Made by a program: the position numbers and the translations under genes
Shown here: positions 1 to 5,918 of the stretch, piece after piece
How the letters are laid out: every line of letters begins with the position of its first letter
How positions within the stretch are numbered: the first letter of the stretch is position 1
Notes under the pieces: generated by a model
What the model saw: only the letters and a program-made list of their open reading frames with translations
Databases searched by the model: none
What the model was told of the DNA's origin: nothing
Source: Pseudomonadota bacterium
GTDB lineage: Bacteria; Pseudomonadota; Gammaproteobacteria; Xanthomonadales; Rhodanobacteraceae
Length of the DNA stretch: 6,924 nt
Direction of reading: 5' to 3'
NCBI GenBank assembly: GCA_025351555.1
Contig: JANXVS010000238.1
Location: forward strand, 1 to 6,924

Positions 1-1361
1 GGATCTTTCGGCAGCCGGAAGCGTTCGTTGGCTTCGATGAAGATCGGCACGCGGCCGCCGCCTTCGCGACTGGCCAGAAAATGCGAAGCCGCGCCCCAAT
101 GCACACTGCCAAACGCGGTGTACTCGACATGGGCGACAGTAAGGTGCGCTTCGTCGCCAATCATTTTCTGGCTCGATGCGATCGAGTACAGGCGCGGCGT
201 GAGCGGACGCAAGGCAGCGACAAGTTCCTCGGCCTGCCAGTGCGCCGGCCAGGCGCGCACGAGATCGATGACTTGCTGCTCACGCAACAGCGTCGTCAAC
301 GCCGGCGCGTGATCGGGTGCCAACAGACGATTCAGCTCCACACTCTGCGCCTGCGCGGCATGCTGGGCGACGAACGGACGCGCCAGGCGGGTGATCTCGC
401 ACTTTTCCGTCAGCCATTGCGCCAGTGGCAGGGCCACGCCGTCGTGATTGACCGCACGCTCGCCATCGAGCTTGAGCGCAGCCAGAACCGCATCGATCAG
501 GGCCGGCGGATTGCGTGGCCAGACGCCGAGCGCATCGCCAGGTTCATACGTCAGGCCTGAATCTTCCAGCGCCAGTTCGATATGGCGCACATCCTTGGCG
601 CTGCTGCGCGCGATGATGCGCTGATTGGCGAGGACTTCGGCCGCGTAGGGTTTTTTGCGCGTCCATGCGGCGCTCGCATGCGGCGGACGCAGCGGGGTGA
701 CCGTCGCCAGCGGCGTATTCGCCTTCAACGCTTCGCGTGCTGCGGCTAGCGCGCTTTCGAGCCAGGGTTTGACGATGGTGTCGATATCCAGATCCGCATC
801 GGCGCGCGCCACGATGCGCCGTGCACCGAGTTCGGCCAGACGCGCATCCAGCCGGCGGCCGATCGCGCAGAACTGCAGATAGCTCGAATCGCCAAGACCC
901 AACACCGCGTATTTGAGTTCGGCCAGCGCCGGCGCCCGTTTGCCGGCAAGGAACTCAACGAAGCCGAGCGCATCATCGGGCGGATCGCCATCGCCCTGGG
1001 TGCTGATCACGATCACGAGCAGACGTTCGGACTTCAACTCGCGGGTCGGGTAGGCGTCCGCGCGCAGCAAGCGCACCGCCAGACCTGCCCCTTCCGCGTT
1101 GCGCGTCAGTTGCTCGGCCACGCGTTTGGCGTTGCCGCTCTGGCTGCCGTAGACGATGGTCAGGCGTTGCTGCGGCGACGGCTCGCGCTGCAGCGTCGCG
1201 ACCGCGCGTGACGGCCCCGCCGACTGCGTGGCCAGGCCTGCGGTGTAGCCGGACAGCCAATGCAGCGCCGGCGCCTCGAGCCCTTCGATCAAACGCGCGA
1301 GCAGGTCCGCCTTGTCTTCAGGCAAGGGCAAAAATGGCAGATCCACCGAGGCCGCAGGCAT
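1..1361 (-). CDS. cysJ: Sulfite reductase [NADPH] flavoprotein alpha subunit, 3' end outside window
   Basis: CysJ carries electrons from NADPH through FAD and FMN to the CysI hemoprotein, which reduces sulfite to sulfide in the cytoplasm. The 453 residues present begin with a short leader. Next is a flavodoxin domain (about 66-205) with the FMN phosphate loop YGSQSGNAKR (71-80), STQGDGDPP (120-128) and the LGLGDSSY segment (154-161). The FAD-binding reductase domain starts near 238, with YEPGDALGVWPRN (272-284) and the FAD motif RLYSIASS (390-397). The reading runs off the left edge before the NADPH-binding domain, so about a quarter of a usual ~600-residue CysJ is missing. The ATG at 1361 is chosen because an in-frame TAG lies 10 codons upstream; only a weak GGTG precedes it. 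It heads its own transcription unit, and cysI would be expected beyond the left edge. Other diflavin reductases are possible, but the length of the leader and the motif spacing fit CysJ. Confidence 0.93.
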   Translation of the reverse strand, partial: MPAASVDLPFLPLPEDKADLLARLIEGLEAPALHWLSGYTAGLATQSAGPSRAVATLQREPSPQQRLTIVYGSQSGNAKRVAEQLTRNAEGAGLAVRLLRADAYPTRELKSERLLVIVISTQGDGDPPDDALGFVEFLAGKRAPALAELKYAVLGLGDSSYLQFCAIGRRLDARLAELGARRIVARADADLDIDTIVKPWLESALAAAREALKANTPLATVTPLRPPHASAAWTRKKPYAAEVLANQRIIARSSAKDVRHIELALEDSGLTYEPGDALGVWPRNPPALIDAVLAALKLDGERAVNHDGVALPLAQWLTEKCEITRLARPFVAQHAAQAQSVELNRLLAPDHAPALTTLLREQQVIDLVRAWPAHWQAEELVAALRPLTPRLYSIASSQKMIGDEAHLTVAHVEYTAFGSVHWGAASHFLASREGGGRVPIFIEANERFRLPKD

Positions 1362-1383
1362 GCTTGCACCATCAACGCGTTTG

Positions 1384-1397
1384 GACGGCTAGCCGTC
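1384..1397. promoter_or_regulatory. 14-bp perfect palindrome upstream of cysJ
   Basis: GACGGCTAGCCGTC reads identically on both strands and ends 22 bases upstream of the cysJ ATG. It could be an operator for a dimeric regulator, or a short RNA stem (5 bp around a CTAG loop) in the cysJ leader. No known consensus, including that of CysB, is clearly matched. The rest of the 1362-1543 gap shows no gene and no convincing terminator for the upstream gene. Confidence 0.35.
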
Positions 1398-1543
1398 TTG
1401 ATGTCCGCGATTCTGGTCGCCTGCCGCGCATTGCGGAAAGGACGCCTGTTTATGTCGATATACCCAAAGAGATAGCGCGAGTACCGTTACCCTGCGTGCG
1501 CCGGGTTCAGACCAGTTGCTCACTGAAACAATTCCAAGCCGCA

Positions 1544-3082
1544 CTACGCCACGCGCCGCAGGTCGCGCAACCCGAACCAACCCAGCACGCCGGCAAGCAG
1601 ACCCAGCAGCCACGTCGATGCCGCGGGCACTGGCATCAGCACCTGCGGCGCCAGGGTGCCCTCGTAAGCCCCGATGTCCGCTGCTGCACCGAGCACGCGG
1701 GGAAATCCCGCGCCGCGCTGATCGATCACCAGATTTGCCACATTGTTGCCGACATCGACCGCCGGGCTGCCTACGCTGAGCGCATGCGTGCGCGTGGGTC
1801 CACCGTTGTTCGCCAGCGGCATGAGTTTCGGCTCGGCATGCCGGGTGTCGCCGGGCAAGGTGACGGCGGCAGCGGCCGCTATCACGAGATTGTTCGCGCC
1901 GGAAAGGGTCTGCTCTGTTGCGGCCGCAATATCCGCCGCACCAGCGGACGCCACGTTGTCGGCCACGATCGTGCTTTGCAAAGCGATCGCCTGCGGGAAT
2001 CCCGACACATACATGCCGCCGCCCTTGAGTGCGCTGTTGTGCGCGATCGTGCTGTTGTTCACGCTCATCGCATCGAACAGGCGCACGAACATCCCACCGC
2101 CGCCTTTACCCTTCGCGGTATTTCCGGAGATCGTGCTGTCGGTGACGAAAAACCCGCCGTGACTGGCGATGCCGCCGCCGCTGCCGAAGGAATAATTGCC
2201 CTCGATGGTCGAACGCAAGGCATAGCCGCCGTTGTCGGCGAAGATGCCGCCGCCAGTATCGTAGCTGCCGTGGGTGTCGGTCGGATTGAAGCTGGAGCGG
2301 TTGCCGCTCACCGTGCTGTCGTACAGCGCCGCCGTCCCGCGATAGGCAAACGCGCCGCCACCATACGCGGCGGTAAACGTATCCGGATGGCTTCCCATGG
2401 CCACATTGGCGGAAAGTGTACTTGTGTACAAGGTCACGCCGCGGGCGAGAATGCCGCCGCCGTACGCGCCTTCGCCGCTGGAAACACAGCCACTGACCGT
2501 ACTGTGATCGAGCGTGACATAGCCCCCGGAAAGAATGCAGGCGCCACCGGCAATGTGGTAACCGCTGACCCGACTCGCGCCGTTGCGTACGGTCAAGGCG
2601 CTCAGGGTCAAGGTGCCGTAGCCGTAGTGCACGAACGCGCGATCCGCGCCTGCGCCGTCGATGGCCAGTTTGCCCGAACCGGGCCCGATCACGGTCAGAT
2701 CATTGAGCATCACCGGAATCGCACCCTGACTCAGGGTGATGACGCTGCAGGTCAACGCACTCAGATCGATCGTATCGCCCTCGCCCGCCGCGGTGACAAC
2801 GCTGCGCAAGCTGCCGCTGCCGTCGTCGTCGGCGCAACTGGTCACCGGCGTCGTCACCGCCGGTAGGGGCACAATCGGCCGCGGCTTGGCGCCCACCGCA
2901 TGCAGCGCCCGCATCAACGCGGCGACGCCGCTGTGGTCGCCAGGGACCCACGTCGCAGGCATGGCGACGCCAAAGTTGCCGACTGGCGCCGCCGCACTCG
3001 CGCTGGCGCAAGCCAAGGTCAGCGCCGCCGCCAGCGGCATGAGGCGAAAATCGCGCTTCCGCGCACGTCCGCATGAACTCAT
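1544..3082 (-). CDS. Secreted right-handed beta-helix protein (Pmp-like, choice-of-anchor Q) with C-terminal sorting-like tail
   Basis: This is a 512-residue exported protein of unknown specific function. Residues 1-30 are a signal peptide: basic start with RARKR, hydrophobic core MPLAAALTLACASASA, cleavage likely near AAP. A C83-to-SLR93 stretch resembles the CSLREAI-type opening of bacterial Pmp-like beta-helix proteins. From about 110 to 380 there are helix rungs with recurring S-T-[VIL]-x-x-N/C motifs (starting at 194, 221, 256, 291, 316, 344 and 370) and GGG[IAM] turns (208, 241, 277, 302, 328, 354). The segment at about 415-474 (NNGGPTRTHAL, GSPAVDVGN, DQRG, DIGAYE) is typical of the choice-of-anchor Q C-terminal domain. 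The tail (482-512) has a V-P-x-x-S-x-W element, a hydrophobic span and RDLRR, like IPTL- or PEP-CTERM signals. The start is set by AGGGG 8 bases before the ATG and by the signal peptide. An upstream extension of the same frame runs antisense through the PilZ gene and is not credible. Adhesion or surface display is a guess. Confidence 0.85.
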   Translation of the reverse strand: MSSCGRARKRDFRLMPLAAALTLACASASAAAPVGNFGVAMPATWVPGDHSGVAALMRALHAVGAKPRPIVPLPAVTTPVTSCADDDGSGSLRSVVTAAGEGDTIDLSALTCSVITLSQGAIPVMLNDLTVIGPGSGKLAIDGAGADRAFVHYGYGTLTLSALTVRNGASRVSGYHIAGGACILSGGYVTLDHSTVSGCVSSGEGAYGGGILARGVTLYTSTLSANVAMGSHPDTFTAAYGGGAFAYRGTAALYDSTVSGNRSSFNPTDTHGSYDTGGGIFADNGGYALRSTIEGNYSFGSGGGIASHGGFFVTDSTISGNTAKGKGGGGMFVRLFDAMSVNNSTIAHNSALKGGGMYVSGFPQAIALQSTIVADNVASAGAADIAAATEQTLSGANNLVIAAAAAVTLPGDTRHAEPKLMPLANNGGPTRTHALSVGSPAVDVGNNVANLVIDQRGAGFPRVLGAAADIGAYEGTLAPQVLMPVPAASTWLLGLLAGVLGWFGLRDLRRVA

Positions 3083-3115
3083 AGAAAACCCCTGCAACCG
3101 TCTCGAATAGGCACG

Positions 3116-3144
3116 AATGTAGCATCCGTTGCGGCATCGACCAA
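3116..3144 (-). promoter_or_regulatory. Possible sigma70-type promoter for the beta-helix gene
   Basis: Read on the minus strand, TTGGTC (3144-3139) is followed after exactly 17 bases by TACATT (3121-3116), which would place the transcription start about 27 bases before the ATG at 3082. The hexamers match the consensus only 3/6 and 4/6, so this is a weak call. It lies in the 141-bp divergent region (3083-3223) that must also hold the promoter of the PilZ gene; I could not pick a plus-strand promoter there with confidence. Confidence 0.25.
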
Positions 3145-3223
3145 TGCAAACTGTGAACTGCCCGCTTGCGCCGGGTGTTGCGCGGCGACTATCGTAGGGT
3201 GGGAATTCCAGCCGGTACGCACC

Positions 3224-3550
3224 ATGTCCTTCGCCGAAAAACGCCGCCATCCGCGCCTGGCGATCTACTCTGCGGCGCTTGCCATCAACGGCGCCGACGG
3301 CTATCTGTCCGACGTCAGGGATTTGTCGCAGGGCGGCGCCTGCATCGGCCGGCCCAAAAACTGGCCGGAAAAACCCATCGACGTCTGTCGCGTTTTCTTC
3401 ATCTTTGATCAGGAAACGGTGATCGCCATCGACGCGCGCATCGTGCGTTCGGCTCCCGAGGAACTGGGCCTGGAATTTCTGCCCGGCCAAGAAAGCCGCG
3501 TCGAGAGCCTGTTGTACGAATCGCGGTTTCTGGATCGCGAGGCCTTGTAA
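3224..3550 (+). CDS. Single-domain PilZ protein, putative cyclic-di-GMP receptor
   Basis: This 108-residue cytoplasmic protein is one PilZ domain. PilZ domains bind cyclic-di-GMP through an RxxxR motif and a (D/N)xSxxG motif. Both are present: R7-R8-H-P-R11 near the N-terminus and D33-L-S35-Q-G-G38. The strand following (residues 60-81, with AIDARIVR and LGLEFL) fits the rest of the beta barrel. No other domain is fused to it. The ATG at 3224 places the binding arginines at the usual distance from the N-terminus; the ribosome binding site is weak. It is transcribed divergently from the beta-helix gene and lies directly upstream of a LuxR-type helix-turn-helix reading frame, with the next ATG only 4 bases after its TAA. 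The output partner is unknown; single-domain PilZ proteins often act as adaptors in motility, secretion or exopolysaccharide control. Confidence 0.9.
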   Translation: MSFAEKRRHPRLAIYSAALAINGADGYLSDVRDLSQGGACIGRPKNWPEKPIDVCRVFFIFDQETVIAIDARIVRSAPEELGLEFLPGQESRVESLLYESRFLDREAL

Positions 3551-3612
3551 TCGATGCACTTGCAGCGTTCCTTCTTACCATCGACAACAACGACGCGGCA
3601 CTGTGCGACGCA

Positions 3613-3777
3613 GTGTCGGTACGCCAGTTGCACGTGCTGCAACTCGTCGCCGAAAGCATGAGCAACGGCGAGATTGCCGAGTCGCTGAAATCGTCGCGCG
3701 GGACCATCGAAACCCACGTCCGCCACATCTGCAAAATACTGGCAGTCAACTCACGTTTGCAGGGCTTGTTGCGCTGA
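3613..3777 (+). CDS. LuxR/NarL-type helix-turn-helix protein, apparently frameshifted or N-terminally incomplete
   Basis: The frame ending at the TGA at 3775-3777 encodes a complete LuxR-family DNA-binding domain: SVRQLHVLQLVAESMSNGEIAESL, then a recognition-helix part SRGTIETHVRHICKIL and a terminal NSRLQGLL. SNGEIAESL and GTIETHVRHI match the usual SNKEIAxxL and TVKxHxxxI positions. Taking the first standard start, GTG at 3613, gives only 54 residues and has no ribosome binding site. The same frame stays open upstream without any ATG, back through the end of the PilZ gene, and reads plausibly from about 3550 (IDALAAFLLTIDNND). An ATG at 3554, 4 bases after the PilZ stop, is in the other frame and stops near 3661. 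One missing base between about 3560 and 3600 would join that ATG to the helix-turn-helix. So this is a real small regulator with a non-standard start, a decayed or frameshifted gene, or half of a PilZ-HTH fusion. No sensor or receiver domain is present. Confidence 0.6.
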   Translation: MSVRQLHVLQLVAESMSNGEIAESLKSSRGTIETHVRHICKILAVNSRLQGLLR

Positions 3778-3841
3778 GGTGCAGGCATGTGCGCAGTACT
3801 CACGGCTGCTAAGCTGTCGGGGGTTCGTCAGGGAATTTTGC

Positions 3842-4180
3842 ATGCTCGACTACATTGCCCCCATCGCGCTACTGATCGGTTCCAACGTGTTCATGACCCT
3901 GGCCTGGTATGGCCATCTGAAATTCACCGATCGACCACTGTGGATCGTAATCATCGTCAGTTGGGGCATCGCGTTTTTCGAATACTGCCTGCAGGTACCG
4001 GGCAACCGTATCGGCTACCGCGTCTACAGCCCGGCGCAACTGAAGACGATCCAGGAAATCATCACCCTGATCGTGTTCGTGGTGTTCTCGGTGGCCTATC
4101 TGGATGCGACGATCAAGTGGAATCACCTCGTCGGCTTTGGCCTGATCGTCGCCGCGGCGTTCTTCATCTTTCTCGACTAA
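3842..4180 (+). CDS. DUF486 family (DMT superfamily) small integral membrane protein
   Basis: This 112-residue protein has four predicted membrane helices, about 5-25, 33-53, 70-88 and 93-111, in the inner membrane. It carries the highly conserved signature blocks of DUF486: GSNVFMTLAWYGHLKF (13-28), VSWGIAFFEYCLQVPGNRIG (39-58), AQLKTIQEIITL (65-76) and KWNHLVGFGLIVAAAFFIF (92-110). The family belongs to the drug/metabolite transporter superfamily by fold, half the size of a full transporter and close to the small multidrug resistance proteins; substrate and role are unknown. The ATG at 3842 is preferred over an upstream ATG at 3779 because AGGGA sits 8 bases before it and conservation begins there. 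Its last four bases are shared with the convergent MAPEG gene. Confidence 0.92.
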   Translation: MLDYIAPIALLIGSNVFMTLAWYGHLKFTDRPLWIVIIVSWGIAFFEYCLQVPGNRIGYRVYSPAQLKTIQEIITLIVFVVFSVAYLDATIKWNHLVGFGLIVAAAFFIFLD

Positions 4181-4560
4181 ATCAAGCCGCGCACGACACC
4201 AATGACGCCGGCCACCACCAGAAGGATGATCGGCACGCTGCTGAGCGCGAAACCGATGCTGCGCGTTTTTGGATCGCTCACATAGCCGCGCAGATAAAGA
4301 ATGCGGCCGGCAAGGTAGACCGCACCGACCGCCGCCACCCACAGGGGATTCCAGTACTGAGCAGCGATCCACAGCGCAGGAATGAACGCGATCAGCAGCT
4401 CCAGCGTGTTGTAGTGCACGCGAAAGTAGCGATCGAAGACTTCATGGCCGCTGGTGGCCGGCGCTTTCACGCCGTACTTGCCGCGCGCCCGACCGACCAG
4501 TGCGCCAAACACGAAGTATTCAATCAAGGCGCACAGTGTTACCAGATTCACCCAAACCAT
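4177..4560 (-). CDS. MAPEG family membrane protein
   Basis: This 127-residue protein has four hydrophobic helices, about 3-23, 52-70, 73-92 and 105-124. The MAPEG family (membrane-associated proteins in eicosanoid and glutathione metabolism) includes microsomal glutathione S-transferases; bacterial members of this size are mostly uncharacterised. The family signature is clear: VFDRYFRVHYNTLELL (41-56), with the R47, N51 and E54 positions expected for glutathione binding, then AGRILYLRGYVSDPKTRSIGF (84-104). A strong GGAG ribosome binding site lies about 8 bases before the ATG at 4560. The gene follows the Mpo1-like gene by 32 bp on the same strand and is probably cotranscribed with it. It ends tail-to-tail with the DUF486 gene. 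Glutathione-dependent detoxification or peroxide reduction is the family-based expectation, not shown here. Confidence 0.92.
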   Translation of the reverse strand: MVWVNLVTLCALIEYFVFGALVGRARGKYGVKAPATSGHEVFDRYFRVHYNTLELLIAFIPALWIAAQYWNPLWVAAVGAVYLAGRILYLRGYVSDPKTRSIGFALSSVPIILLVVAGVIGVVRGLI

Positions 4561-4592
4561 GAACTTCTCCTCAAGTTATATTTTTATACAAA
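4561..4592 (-). promoter_or_regulatory. AT-rich spacer with Shine-Dalgarno and possible internal promoter before the MAPEG gene
   Basis: The 32 bases between the Mpo1-like stop and the MAPEG start are strikingly AT-rich for this window and contain TATAAA and TATAAC on the minus strand. Upstream, TTGACG (4616-4611) resembles a -35 element, but it lies 22 bases from TATAAA, too far for a good promoter. The GAGGAG next to the start is the MAPEG ribosome binding site. Whether the spacer is a promoter or just an unstructured translation-initiation region is open. Confidence 0.35.
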
Positions 4593-4898
4593 TCAAAATT
4601 TTATGCGGCCCGTCAACGTCTGCCACCACATCACCCAGTCACCGGCGAGGCTGTAGAACGGATACGTGAACGTGGCAGGACGATTGTGCTCGAAGCCGAA
4701 ATGGCCGATCCAGGCGAAGCCATAGCCGCAGAACGGGATCGCCAGCAACCACAACCACTGCTGGGTCACGCAAGCCGCGACGAACACAATCACGATCAGC
4801 GTCGTGCCGGCGAAATGCAGCCGCCGGCACGTGCGGTTCGCGTGCTGGGAAAGATAAAACGGATAAAAATCGCGAAAGCTGGCATACGCGTCACTCAT
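4593..4898 (-). CDS. Mpo1-like (DUF962) membrane protein
   Basis: This 101-residue protein matches DUF962, the family of yeast Mpo1, an iron(II)-dependent dioxygenase that shortens 2-hydroxy fatty acids by alpha-oxidation. Visible signatures are FRDFYPFYLSQHANRTCRRLHF (8-29), GYGFAWIGHFGFEHNRPATF (58-77) and YPFYSLAGDWVMW (79-91). Family histidines are at 19, 28, 66 and 71 and are candidates for metal binding. The hydrophobic span at about 30-65 suggests two membrane helices. The start at 4898 is supported by AGGG 9 bases upstream and by the family N-terminus. It is the first gene of a likely two-gene unit with the MAPEG gene. Bacterial members of this family lack a proven substrate, so the dioxygenase role is inferred from the yeast protein. 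Confidence 0.9.
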   Translation of the reverse strand: MSDAYASFRDFYPFYLSQHANRTCRRLHFAGTTLIVIVFVAACVTQQWLWLLAIPFCGYGFAWIGHFGFEHNRPATFTYPFYSLAGDWVMWWQTLTGRIKF

Positions 4899-4955
4899 TG
4901 CGCGGGCCCTGGTTGATCAAGGACTCGATTCTCACCCGGCGCCGGACGCCACGCA

Positions 4956-5013
4956 AGTCAGCGCGATGGCAGCCGGCTTGCGCGCACACAAGCCCCGGCT
5001 GCCACAGCTGACT
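4956..5013 (-). terminator. Large imperfect hairpin downstream of the DUF4097 gene
   Basis: AGTCAGC (4956-4962) pairs with GCTGACT (5007-5013). After a small internal loop, GGCAGCCGG (4968-4976) pairs with CCGGCTGCC (4995-5003). After a two-base CC bulge (4993-4994), CTTG (4977-4980) pairs with CAAG (4989-4992) around an 8-base loop. That makes about 20 pairs in all. It sits 7 bases after the stop codon of the DUF4097 gene and before the Mpo1-like gene, the right place to end the upstream transcript. No T-run follows on either strand, so it is not a textbook rho-independent terminator; it could protect a 3' end or attenuate readthrough. Confidence 0.5.
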
Positions 5014-5020
5014 GGAATCG

Positions 5021-5869
5021 CTACTCGTCGCTTGTGTCCTCATCCTCGTCGCGCCTGGGCACATCGACCTTACCCTTGACGCCATGATGATGGATGTCGC
5101 TGCTGCCGGCCTTCCTCACCACGAAGTCGCCGCCGACGCCGTCCACGTTGATGTCGCCGGAGCCTATCGAACCGATCACGACATCGCCACCGGCGCGATT
5201 GACGCTGACATCGCCGGAACCGACGGATTCCACTTGTACACTTTTGCCGACATCGTCGAAACCCAGATCGCCCGAGCCGACATGGCCGACCTTGATCTGG
5301 CCGTGCACGTTGCGGGCAAGCACATCGCCGGAACCGGAACGGCGCACCTCCAGGCCACCGATGTCATCGGCCTTGACGTCGCCGGAATGCACCTCGACGG
5401 CGACATCGCCGCTGACGTGGTGCACGATCAGATCGCCCGAATGCGAATCAAAATCCAGCGCGGCGACGTCGGCGATATTGGCATCCCCGGAATTGGCTTT
5501 GACTTCGATCGCCAGCGTTGCAGGCACGCGCACTTCCAGATCAATGTAAGCGTAGTTCGATCCAAACAGGCTGAAGGTCTGCTCATTCGCCTGATTCGGC
5601 GTCACTGTAACGCGATCACCCGCGCGACTCTGATCGACCGTCAATCCGACCAGTTTGGCTTCCTCGGACGCACACGCCTTGCCGCGCACTTCAATCTTCG
5701 CGAGCCCGGCCACGCCACGAACTTGCAGATCGCTGGAACCAAGCTTGAACGCCAGCGAATGCAAGCCGGCGGGGTCGATATCTAGTTTGCGCTCGGCGGT
5801 GTATGAACACTGATTGGCCAGCACATCGCCCATTACAAGGCTTAGAATCAGACAGACAACGATACGCAT
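5021..5869 (-). CDS. Exported DUF4097-type beta-strand repeat protein with SGD repeats
   Basis: This 282-residue protein has a signal peptide (MRIVVCLILSLVMGDVLA, cleavage near residue 18-19) and then a beta-strand repeat domain of the DUF4097/DUF2807 type, often called a putative auto-transporter adhesin head. Ser-Gly-Asp triplets start at residues 127, 144, 153, 162, 180, 199, 218 and 237, with a degenerate SSD at 256; from 180 on the period is exactly 19 residues. This predicts a beta-solenoid. Cysteines at 21 and 66 could form a disulfide in the periplasm. The C-terminus is charged, with HHHG (260-263) followed by an Asp/Glu-rich tail. The ATG at 5869 is preferred over a TTG at 5884: GGAG lies 9 bases before the ATG, and the TTG start would prepend charged residues and bury that site. 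Function is unknown; no anchor or membrane helix is seen beyond the signal peptide. Confidence 0.85.
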   Translation of the reverse strand: MRIVVCLILSLVMGDVLANQCSYTAERKLDIDPAGLHSLAFKLGSSDLQVRGVAGLAKIEVRGKACASEEAKLVGLTVDQSRAGDRVTVTPNQANEQTFSLFGSNYAYIDLEVRVPATLAIEVKANSGDANIADVAALDFDSHSGDLIVHHVSGDVAVEVHSGDVKADDIGGLEVRRSGSGDVLARNVHGQIKVGHVGSGDLGFDDVGKSVQVESVGSGDVSVNRAGGDVVIGSIGSGDINVDGVGGDFVVRKAGSSDIHHHGVKGKVDVPRRDEDEDTSDE

Positions 5870-5890
5870 GACGTGTATCTCCAAGGGAAA

Positions 5891-5918
5891 TCGAGACTTC
5901 AGAAGTCGAGACTTCAGA
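5891..5918. repeat. 13-bp tandem direct repeat with interleaved dyads between mazG and the DUF4097 gene
   Basis: TCGAGACTTCAGA occurs at 5891-5903 and again at 5906-5918, a 15-base offset. Within it GACTTC-A-GAAGTC and GAAGTC-GA-GACTTC form two overlapping inverted repeats. It lies in the 62-bp gap after the mazG stop and about 20 bases before the DUF4097 start, overlapping where a promoter or leader would be. It could be a tandem regulator site, a weak mazG terminator, or a slippage duplication. Confidence 0.6.

Noticed and set aside
28..1260. Several open frames on both strands in the first 1.26 kb
   Set aside because: They all lie within the continuous CysJ frame, which has clear FMN and FAD motifs and is only hidden because its stop codon is outside the window.
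1208..2866. 552-residue open frame on the plus strand
   Set aside because: It is antisense to the beta-helix gene and to the start of cysJ. Its translation is rich in Arg, Ala, His and Gln with no recognisable domain, whereas the minus strand gives a signal peptide and repeats. This is the usual shadow frame of GC-rich DNA.
3083..3559. 159-codon N-terminal extension of the beta-helix frame
   Set aside because: It runs antisense through the PilZ gene, and the internal ATG at 3082 has a good ribosome binding site followed directly by a signal peptide.
3554..3661. Short frame from the ATG just after the PilZ stop
   Set aside because: As it stands it gives a Thr/Cys-rich 35-residue peptide with no resemblance to anything; it is of interest only as the likely original start of the frameshifted helix-turn-helix gene.
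3787..4656. 289-residue plus-strand open frame across the DUF486 and MAPEG genes
   Set aside because: It overlaps two well-supported membrane protein genes in another frame and has shadow-like composition (Arg, His, Gln, Pro).
5084..5785. Plus-strand open frame opposite the DUF4097 gene, rich in Asp, Ile and Ala
   Set aside because: Its apparent repeats mirror the SGD codons on the other strand; the minus strand has the signal peptide, ribosome binding site and family match.
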